Made by a program: the position numbers and the translations under genes
Notes under the pieces: model-generated
What the model was told of the DNA's origin: nothing
Seen by the model: only the letters and a program-made list of their open reading frames with translations
Databases searched by the model: none
Shown: in pieces, positions 50,101 to 61,200 of the stretch
Position numbering within the stretch: the first letter of the stretch is position 1
Layout: each line of letters begins with the position of its first letter
Source: Drosophila pseudoobscura
Taxonomy: Eukaryota; Arthropoda; Insecta; Diptera; Drosophilidae
Reading direction: 5' to 3'
NCBI RefSeq assembly: GCF_009870125.1
Contig: NC_046683.1
Span: 67,533,869 to 67,597,868 of the forward strand
Length of the DNA: 64,000 bases

Positions 50101-52790
50101 TGGCATATCATTAAAATACTCGTTTCTTCGGCACGCTATATCTCTGCTATACGGCAGCCGATTGGGGCCGCAGCATGTCTTTTCGTGATCGGCAGAGTCC
50201 TACCAATCGACTGCAATCGGAAAAAAGGACATCCACTTTTTCACGATTTTCGCAAAAAAACATGATGAAACCATCACTAAATTTGCCAAAAAGCGGCCTC
50301 ATTTTCGTAGTCCAGATTTTGATGCCGCTCGACAGTCGGGATCCTCGCGATCCTGGGAGTGTTGCTCCTTCACCGACCTGGCCCCATTTGTCTGAGATAT
50401 AGCCTTCGGAAGATTGGCATATCAATAAAAAACTGGTTTCTTCGGCACGCTATATCTCTGCTATACGGCAGCCGATGGGGCCGCGGCATGTCTTTTCGTG
50501 ATCGGCAGAGTCCTGCCAAACGACTGCAATCGTAAAAAAGGACATCCACTCCTTCACGATTTTCGCAGAAAAACATGATGTAACCATCATTAAATTTGCC
50601 AAAAATCGGCCTCATTTTCGAAGTCGAGATTTTGATGCCGCTCGACAGTCGGGATCCTCGTGATCCTGGGAGTGTTGGTCCTTCACCGACCTGGCCCTAT
50701 TTGTCTGAGAAATAGCCTTCGGAAGATTGGCATATCATTAAACTACTGGTTTCTTCGGCACGCTATATCTCTGCTATACGGCAGCCGATTGGGGCCGCAG
50801 CATGTCTTTTCGTGATCGGCAGACTCCTGCCAATCGACTGCAATCGGAAGAAAGGACATAAACTTCTTCACGATTTTCGCAAAAAAAACATGATGTAACC
50901 ATCATTAAATTTGCCAAAAAGCAGATTTTGATGCTGCTCGACAATCGGGATCCTCGTGATCCTGGGAGTGTTGGTCCTTCACCGACCTGGCCCTATTTTT
51001 CTGAGATATAGCCTTCGGAAGATTGGCATATCATTAAACTACTGGTTTCTTCGGCACGCTATATCTCTGCTATACGGCAGCCGATTGGGGCCGCAGCATG
51101 TCTTTTCGTGATCGGCAGAGTCCTGCCAATCGACTGCAATCGGAAGAAAGGACAGAAACTTCTTCACGATTTTTGCAACAAAACATGATGTAACCATCAT
51201 TAAATTTGCCAAAAAGCGGCCTCATTTTCGTAGTCGAGATTTTGATGCCGCTCGACAGTCGGGATCCTCGCGATCCTGGGAGTGTTGGTATTCGACGGAC
51301 CTGGCCCTATTTGTCTGAGATATAGCCTTCGGAAGATTGGCATATCATTAAAATACTGGTTTCTTCGGCACGCTATATCTCTGCTATACGGCAGCCGATT
51401 GGGGCCGCAGCATGTCTTTTCGTGATCGGCAGTGTCCTGCCAATCGACTGCAATCGTAAAAAAGGACAGAAACTTCTTCACGATTTTTGCAACAAAACAT
51501 GATGTAACCGTCATTAAATTTGCCATAAAGCGGTCTCATTTTCGTAGTCCAGATTTTGATGCCGCTCGACAGTCGGGATCCTCGCGATCCTGGGAGTGTT
51601 GGTCCTCCACTGACCTGGCGCTATTTTTCTGAGATATAGCCTTCGGAAGATTTTCATATCATTAAAATACTGGTTTCTTCGGCACGCTATATCTCTGCTA
51701 TACGGCAGCCGATTGGGGCCACAGCATGTCTTTTCGTGATCGGCAGAGTCCTGCCAATCGACTGAAATCGGAAGCAAGGACATAAACTTCTTCACGATTT
51801 TCGCAAAAAAACATGATGTAACCATCATTAAATTTGCCAAAAAGCGGCCTCATTTTCGTATTCGAGATTTTGATGCCGCTCGACAGTCGGGATCCTCGCG
51901 ATCCTGGGAGTGTTGGTCCTTCACCGACCTGGCCCCATTTTTCTGAGATATAGCCTTCGGAAGATTGGCATATCATTAAAATACTCGTTTCTTCGGCACG
52001 CTATATCTCTGCTATACGGCAGCCGATTGGGGCCGCAGCATGTCTTTTCGTGATCGGCAGAGTCCTACCAATCGACTGCAATCGGAAAAAAGGACATCCA
52101 CTTTTTCACGATTTTCGCAAAAAAACATGATGAAACCATCACTAAATTTGCCAAAAAGCGGCCTCATTTTCGTAGTCCAGATTTTGATGCCGCTCGACAG
52201 TCGGGATCCTCGCGATCCTGGGAGTGTTGCTCCTTCACCGACCTGGCCCCATTTGTCTGAGATATAGCCTTCGGAAGATTGGCATATCAATAAAAAACTG
52301 GTTTCTTCGGCACGCTATATCTCTGCTATACGGCAGCCGATGGGGCCGCGGCATGTCTTTTCGTGATCGGCAGAGTCCTGCCAAACGACTGCAATCGTAA
52401 AAGAGGACATCCACTCCTTCACGATTTTCGCAGAAAAACATGATGAAACCATCATTAAATTTGCCAAAAAGCGGCCTCATTTTCGTAGTCCAGATTTTGA
52501 TGCCGCTCGACAGTCGGGATCCTCGCGATCCTGGGAGTCTTGCTCCTTCACCGACCTGGCCATATTTTTCAGAGATATAGCCTTCCGAAGGTTGGCATAT
52601 CATTAAAATACTGGTTTCTTCGGCACGCTATATCTCTGCTATACGGCAGCCGATGGGGCCGCGGCATGCCTTTTCGTGATAGGCAGAGTCCTGCCAATCG
52701 ACTGCAGTCGTAAAAAAAACATCCACCCCTTCACGATTTTCGCAAAAAAACATGATGAAACCATCATTAAATTTGCCAAAAGCGGCCTCA
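47161..52790. repeat. Satellite segmental duplication, block B
   Basis: Right-hand copy of block A. It contains about three more monomers than block A, because its six-monomer higher-order unit (1865 bp) is represented more fully: 48741-50606 and 50606-52350. Confidence 0.85.
48741..52350. repeat. 1865-bp (six-monomer) higher-order repeat in block B, about 1.9 units
   Basis: The same markers recur here: AAATCGGCC variants at about 48738 and 50603, and the 19-bp-deletion monomer at about 49056 and 50921. Both pairs are 1865 bp apart. Confidence 0.82.
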
Positions 52791-55573
52791 TTTTCGTAGT
52801 CCAGATTTTGATGCCGCTCGACAGTCGGGATCCTCGCGATCCTGGGAGTGTTGGTCCTTCACCGACCTGGCCCTATTTTTCTGACATATAGCCTTCCGAA
52901 GGTTGGCATATCATTAAAATACTGGTTTCTTCGGCACGCTATATCTCTGCTATACGGCAGCCGATGGGGCCGCGGCATGTCTTTTCGTGATCGGCAGAGT
53001 CCTGCCAAACGACTGCAATCGTAAAAAAGGACATCCACTCCTTCACGATTTTCGCAGAAAAACATGATGAAACCATCACTAAATTTGCCAAAAAGCGGCC
53101 TCATTTTCGTAGTCCAGATTTTGATGCCGCTCGACAGTCGGGATCCTCGTGATCCTGGGAGTGTTGCTCCTTCACCGACCTGGCCCCATTTGTCTGAGAT
53201 ATAGCCTTCGGAAGATTGGCATATCAATAAAAAACTGGTTTCTTCGGCACGCTATATCTCTGCTATACGGCAGCCGATGGGGCCGCGGCATTTCTTTTCG
53301 TGATCGGCAGAGTCCTGCCAAACGACTGCAATCGTAAAAAAGGGCATCCACTCCTTCACGATTTTCGCAGAAAAACATGATGAAACCATCATTAAATTTG
53401 CCAAAAAGCGGCCTTATTTTCGTAGTCCAGATTTTGATGCCGCTCGACAGTCGGGATCCTCGCGATCCTGGGAGTGTTGCTCCTTCACCGACCTGGCCCC
53501 ATTTGTCTGAGATATAGCCTTCGGAAGATTGGCATATCAATAAAAAACTGGTTTCTTCGGCACGCTATATCTCTGCTATACGGCAGCCGATGGGGCCGCG
53601 GCATGCCTTTTCGTGATAGGCAGAGTCCTGCCAATCGACTGCAGTCGTAAAAAAAACATCCACCCCTTCACGATTTTCGCAAAAAAACATGATGAAACCA
53701 TCACTAAATTTGCCAAAAAGCGGCCTCATTTTCGTAGTCCAGATTTTGATGCCGCTCGACAGTCGGGATCCTCGCGATCCTGGGAGTGTTGCTCCTTCAC
53801 CGACCTGGCCCTATTTTTCTGACATATAGCCTTCCGAAGGTTGGCATATCATTAAAATACTGGTTTCTTCGGCACGCTATATCTCTGCTATACGGCAGCC
53901 GATGGGGCCGCGGCATGTCTTTTCGTGATCGGCAGAGTCCTGCCAAACGACTGCAATCGTAAAAAAGGACATCCACTCCTTCACGACTTTCGCAGAAAAA
54001 CATGATGAAACCATCACTAAATTTGCCAAAAAGCGGCCTCATTTTCGTAGTCCAGATTTTGATGCCGCTCGACAGTCGGGATCCTCGCGATCCTGGGAGT
54101 GTTGCTCCTTCACCGACCTGGCCCCATTTGTCTGAGATATAGCCTTCGGAAGATTGGCATATTAATAAAAAACTGGTTTCTTCGGCACGCTATATCTCTG
54201 CTATACGGCAGCCGATGGGGCCGCGGCATGCCTTTTCGTGATAGGCAGAGTCCTGCCAATCGACTGCAATCGTAAAAAAGGACATCCACTCCTTCACGAT
54301 TTTCGCAAAAAGACATGATGTAACCATCATTAAATTTGCCAAAAAGCGGTCTCATTTTCGTAGTCCAGATTTTGATGCCGCTCGACAGTCGGGATCCTCG
54401 CGATCCTGGGAGTGTTGGTCCTCCACCGACCTGGCCCTATTTTTCTGACATATAGCCTTCCGAAGGTTGGCATATCATTAAAATACTGGTTTCTTCGGCA
54501 CGCTATATCTCTGCTATACGACAGCCGATGGGGCCGCGGCATGTCTTTTCGTGATCGGCAGAGTCCTGCCAAACGACTGAAATCGGAAGCAAGGACATAA
54601 ACTCCTTCACGATTTTCGCAGAAAAACATGATGAAACCATCATTAAATTTGCCAAAAAGCGGCCTCATTTTCGTAGTCCAGATTTTGATGCCGCTCGACA
54701 GTCGGGATCCTCGCGATCCTGGGAGTCTTGCTCCTTCACCGACCTGGCCCTATTTTTCAGAGATATAGCCTTCCGAAGGTTGGCATATCATTAAAATACT
54801 GGTTTCTTCGGCACGCTATATCTCTGCTATACGACAGCCGATGGGGCCGCGGCATGTCTTTTCGTGATCGGCAGAGTCCTGCCAAACGACTGAAATCGGA
54901 AGCAAGGACATAAACTCCTTCACGATTTTCGCAGAAAAACATGATGTAACCATCATTAAATTTGCCAAAAAGCGGCCTCATTTTCGTAGTCCAGATTTTG
55001 ATGCCGCTCGACAGTCGGGATCCTCGCGATCCTGGGAGTGTTGCTCCTTCACCGACCTGGCCCCATTTGTCTGAGATATAGCCTTCGGAAGATTGGCATA
55101 TCAATAAAAAACTGGTTTCTTCGGCACGCTATATCTCTGCTATACGGCAGCCGATGGGGCCGCGGCATGCCTTTTCGTGATAGGCAGAGTCCTGCCAAAC
55201 GACTGCAATCGTAAAAAAGGACATCCACTCCTTCACGATTTTCGCAGAAAAACATGATGAAACCATCACTAAATTTGCCAAAAAGCGGCCTCATTTTCGT
55301 AGTCCAGATTTTGATGCCGCTCGACAGTCGGGATCCTCGCGATCCTGGGAGTGTTGCTCCTTCACCGACCTGGCCCCATTTGTCTGAGATATAGCCTTCG
55401 GAAGATTGGCATATCAATAAAAAACTGGATTTTTCGGCACGCTATATCTCTGCTATACGGCAGCCGATGGGGCCGCGGCATGCCTTTTCGTGATAGGCAG
55501 AGTCCTGCCAATCGACTGCAATCGTAAAAAAGGACATCCACTCCTTCACGATTTTCGCAAAAAGACATGATGA

Positions 55574-55585
55574 TAATGATGGTTA
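55574..55585. other. 12-bp microinversion in one satellite monomer
   Basis: Other monomers read TAACCATCATTA between CATGATG and AATTTGCC; this one reads TAATGATGGTTA, its exact reverse complement, with a few extra bases at the junctions. Confidence 0.85.
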
Positions 55586-58140
55586 TTAAATTTGCCAAAA
55601 AGCGGCCTCATTTTCGTAGTCCAGATTTTGCTGCCGCTCGACAGTCGGGATCCTCGCGATCCTGGGAGTCTTGCTCCTTCACCGACCTGGCCCTATTTTT
55701 CAGAGATATAGCCTTCCGAAGATTGGCATATCATTAAAATACTGGTTTCTTCGGCACGCTATATCTCTGCTATACGGCAGCCGATGGGGCCGCGGCATGT
55801 CTTTTCGTGATCGGCAGAGTCCTGCCAAACGACTGCAATCGTAAAAAAGGACATCCACTCCTTCACGATTTTCGCAGAAAAACATGATGAAACCATCACT
55901 AAATTTGCCAAAAAGCGGCCTCATTTTCGTAGTCGAGATTTTGATGCCGCTCGACTGTCGGGATCCTCGCGATCCTGGGAGTGTTGCTCCTTCACCGACC
56001 TGGCCCCATTTGTCTGAGATATAGCCTTCGGAAGATTGGCATATCATTAAAATACTGGTTTCTTCGGCACGCTATATCTCTGCTATACGGCAGCCGATGG
56101 GGCCGCGGCATGTCTTTTCGTGATCGGCAGAGTCCTGCCAAACGACTGCAATCGTAAAAAAGGACATCCACTCCTTCACGACTATCGCAGAAAAACATGA
56201 TGAAACCATCATTAAATTTGCCAAAAAGCGGCCTCATTTTCGTAGTCCAGATTTTGATGCCGCTCGACAGTCGGGATCCTCGCGATCCTGGGAGTGTTGC
56301 TCCTTCACCGACCTGGCCCCATTTGTCTGAGATATAGCCTTCGGAAGATTGGCATATCAATAAAAAACTGGTTTCTTCGGCACGCTATATCTCTGCTATA
56401 CGGCAGCCGATGGGGCCGCGGCATGCCTTTTCGTGATAGGCAGAGTCCTTCCAATCGACTGCAATCGTAAAAAAGGACATCCACTCCTTCACGATTTTCG
56501 CAGAAAAACATGATGTAACCATCATTAAATTTGCCAAAAAGCGGCCTAATTTTCGAAGTCGAGATTTTGATGCCGCTCGACAGTCGGGATCCTCGCGATC
56601 CTGGGAGTGTTGGTCCTTCACCGACCTGGCCCTATTTTTCTGAGATATAGCCTTCCGAAGATTGGCATATCATTAAAATACTGGTTTCTTCGGCACGCTA
56701 TATCTCTGCTATACGGCAGCCGATGGGGCCGCGGCATGTCTTTTCGTGATCGGCAGAGTCCTGCCAAACGACTGCAATCGTAAAAAAGGACATCCACTCC
56801 TTCACGATTTTCGCAGAAAAACATGATGAAACCATCATTAAATTTGCCAAAAAGCGGCCTAATTTTCGTAGTCCAGATTTTGATGCCGCTCGACAGTCGG
56901 GATCCTCGCGATCCTGGGAGTGTTGGTCCTTCACCGACCTGGCCCTATTTTTCTGAGATATAGCCTTCCGAAGATTGGCATATCATTAAAATACTGGTTT
57001 CTTCGGCACGCTATATCTCTGCTATACGGCAGCCGATGGGGCCGAGGCATGTCTTTTCGTGATCGGCAGAGTCCTGCCAAACGACTGCAATCGTAAAAAA
57101 GGACATCCACTCCTTCACGATTTTCGCAGAAAAACATGATGAAACCATCATTAAATTTGCCAAAAAGCGGCCTAATTTTCGTAGTCCAGATTTTGATGCC
57201 GCTCGACAGTCGGGATCCTCGCGATCCTGGGAGTGTTGGTCCTTCACCGACCTGGCCCTATTTTTCTGAGATATAGCCTTCCGAAGGTTGGCATATCATT
57301 AAAATACTGGTTTCTTCGGCACGCTATATCTCTGCTATACGGCAGCCGATGGGGCCGCGGCATGTCTTTTCGTGATCGGCAGAGTCCTGCCAAACGACTG
57401 CAATCGTAAAAAAGGACATCCACTCCTTCACGATTTTCGCAGAAAAACATGATGAAACCATCATTAAATTTGCCAAACAGCGGCCTAATTTTCGTAGTCC
57501 AGATTTTGATGCCGCTCGACAGTCGGGATCCTCGCGATCCTGGGAGTGTTGGTCCTTCACCGACCTGGCCCTATTTTTCTGACATATAGCCTTCCGAAGG
57601 TTGGCATATCATTAAAATACTGGTTTCTTCGGCACGCTATATCTCTGCTATACGGCAGCCGATGGGGCCGCGGCATTTCTTTTCGGGATCGGCAGAGTCC
57701 TGGCAATCGACTGCAATCGTAAAAAAGGACATCCACTCCTTCACGATTTTCGCAAAAAAACATGATGTAACCATCATTACATTTCCCAAAAACCGGCCTA
57801 ATTTTCGTAGTCGAGATTTTGATGCCGCTCGACAGTCGGGATCCTCGCGATCCTGGGAGTGTTGCTCCTTCACCGACCTGGCCCTATTTTTCAGAGATAT
57901 AGCCTTCCGAAGATTGGCATATCATTAAAATACTGGTTTCTTCGGCACGATACATCTCTGCTATACGGCAGCCGATGGGGATGCGGCATGTCTTTTTGTG
58001 ATCGGCAGAGTCCTGCCAATCGACTGCAATCGTAAAAAATTACATCCACTCCTTCACGAGTTTCGCAGAAAAACATGATGTAACCATCATTAAATTTGCC
58101 AAACAGCGGTCTCATTTTCGTAGTCGAGATTTTGATCCCG

Positions 58141-58200
58141 CTCGACAGTCGGGATCCTCGCGATCCTGGGAGTGATATTTTTCTGAGATATAGCCTTCGG
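58141..58200. other. Satellite monomer with an internal deletion of about 23 bp
   Basis: CCTGGGAGTG is followed directly by ATATTTTTCTGAGATATAG, so the GTTGGTCCTTCACCGACC part of the monomer is missing. This occurs once. Confidence 0.8.
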
Positions 58201-61200
58201 AAGATTGGCATATCATTAAAATACTGGTTTCTTCGGCACGCTATATCTCTGCTATACGGCAGCCGATGGGGCCGCGGCATTTCTTTTCGGGATCGGCAGA
58301 GTCCTGGCAATCGACTGCAATCGTAAAAAAGGACATCCACTCCTTCACGATTTTCGCAAAAAAAACATGATGTAGCCATAATTAAATTTGCCAAATAGCG
58401 GCCTAATTTTCGTAGTCGAGATTTTGATGCCGCTCGACAGTCGGGATCCTCGCGATCCTGGGAGTGTTGGTCCTTCACCGACCTGGCCCTATTTTTCAGA
58501 GATAGAGCCTTCGGAAGATTGGCATATCATTAAACTACTGGTTTCTTCGGCACGCTATATCTCTGCTATGCGGCAGCCGATGGGGCCGCGGCATGTCTTT
58601 TCGTGATCGGCAGAGTCCTGGCAATCGACTGCAATCGTAAAAAAGGACATCCACTCCTTCACGATTTTCGCAGAAAAACATGATGTAACCATCACTAAAT
58701 TTGCCAAAAAGCGGCCTCATTGTCGTAGTCGAGATTTTGATGCCGCTCGACAGTCGGGATCCTCGCGATCCTGGAAGTGTTGGTCCTTCACCGACCTGGC
58801 CCTATTTTTCTGAGATATAGCCTTCGGAAGATTGGCATATCATTAAACTACTGGTTTCTTCGGCACGATATATCTCTGCTATACGGCAGCCGATTGGAGT
58901 CGCAGCATGTCTTTTCGTGATCGGCAGAGTCCTGCCAATCGACTGCAATCGGAAGAAAGGACATCCAACTCTTCACGATTTTCGCAAAAAAACATGATGT
59001 AACCATCATTAAATTTGCCAAAAAGCGGCCTCATTTTCGTAGTCGAGATTTTGATGCCGCTCGACAGTCGGGATCCTCGCGATCCTGGAAGTGTTGGTCC
59101 TTCACCGACCTGGCCCTATTTTTCTGAGATATAGCCTTCGGAAGATTGGCATATCATTAAACTACTGGTTTCTTCGGCACGATATATCTCTGCTATACGG
59201 CAGCCGATTGGAGTCGCAGCATGTCTTTTCGTGATCGGCAGAGTCCTGCCAATCGACTGCAATCGGAAGAAAGGACATCCAACTCTTCACGATTTTCGCA
59301 AAAAAACATGATGTAACCATCACTAAATTTGCCAAAAAGCGGCCTCATTGTCGTAGTCGAGATTTTGATGCCGCTCGACAGTCGGGATCCTCGCGATCCT
59401 GGAAGTGTTGGTCCTTCACCGACCTGGCCCTATTTTTCTAAGATATAGCCGTCGGAAGATTGGCATATCATTAAAATGCTGGTTTTTTCGGCACGCTATA
59501 TCTCTGCTATACGGCAGCCGATTGGGGCCGCAGCATGTCTTTTCGTGATCGGCAGAGTCCTGCCTATCGACTGCAATCGTAAAAAAGGACATCCACTTCT
59601 TCACGATTTTCGCAGAAAAACATGATGTAACCATCACTAAATTTGCCAAAAAGCGGCCTCATTTTCGTAGTCGAGATTTTAATGCCGCTCGACAGTCGGG
59701 ATCCTCGCGATCCTGGGAGTGTTGGTCCTTCACCGAGCTAGCCCTAATTTTCTGAGATATAGCCTTCGGAAGATTGGCATATCAATAAAATACTGGTTTC
59801 TTCGGCACGCTACATCTCTGCTATACGGCAGCCGATTGGGGCCGCAGCATGTCTTTTCGTGATCGGCAGAGTCCTGCCTATCGACTGCAATCGTAAAAAA
59901 GGACATCCACTTCTTCACGATTTTCGCAGAAAAACATGATGTAACCATCACTAAATTTGCCAAAAAGCGGCCTCATTGTCGAAGTCGAGATTTTGATGCC
60001 GCTCGACAGTCGGGATCCTCGCGATCCTGGGAGTGTTGCTCCTTCACCGAGCTAGCCCTAATTTTCTGAGATATAGCCTTCGGAAGATTGGCATATCAAT
60101 AAAATACTGGTTTCTTCGGCACGCTATATCTCTGCTATACGGCAGCCGATTGGGGCCGCAGCATGTCTTTTCGTGATCGGCAGAGTCCTGCCTATCGACT
60201 GCAATCGTAAAAAAGGACATCCACTCCTTCCCGATTTTCGCACAAAAACATGATGTAACCATCACTAAATTTGCCAAAAAGCGGCCTCATTGTCGAAGTC
60301 GAGATTTTGATGCCGCTCGACAGTCGGGATCCTCGCGATCCTGGGAGTGTTGCTCCTTCACCGAGCTAGCCCTAATTTTCTGAGATATAGCCTTCGGAAG
60401 ATTGGCATATCAATAAAATACTGGTTTCTTCGGCACGCTATATCTCTGCTATACGGCAGCCGATTGGGGCCGCAGCATGTCTTTTCGTGATCGGCAGAGT
60501 CCTGCCTATCGACTGCAATCGTAAAAAAGGACATCCACTTCTTCACGATTTTCGCAGAAAAACATGATGTAACCATCACTAAATTTGCCAAAAAGCGGCC
60601 TCATTGTCGTAGTCGAGATTTTGATGCCGCTCGACAGTCGGGATCCTCGCGATCCTGGAAGTGTTGGTCCTTCACCGTCCTGGCCCTATTTTTCTGAGAT
60701 ATAGCCTTCGGAAGATTGGCATATCATTAAACTACTGGTTTCTTCGGCACGTTATATCTCTGCTATACGGCAGCCGATTGGGGCCGCAGCATGTCTTTTC
60801 GTGATCGGCAGAGTCCTGCCTATCGACTGCAATCGTAAAAAAGGACATCCACTTCTTCACGATTTTCGCAGAAAAACATGATGTAACCATCACTAAATTT
60901 GCCAAAAAGCGGCCTCATTGTCGTAGTCGAGATTTTGATGCCGCTCGACAGTCGGGATCCTCGCGATCCTGGAAGTGTTGGTCCTTCACCGTCCTGGCCC
61001 TATTTTTCTGAGATATAGCCTTCGGAAGATTGGCATATCATTAAACTACTGGTTTCTTCGGCACGATATATCTCTGCTATACGGCAGCCGATTGGGGTCG
61101 CAGCATGTCTTTTCGTGATCGGCAGAGTCCTACCAATCGACTGCAATCGTAAAAAAGGACATCCACTTCTTCACGATTTTCGCAGAAAAACATGATGTAA

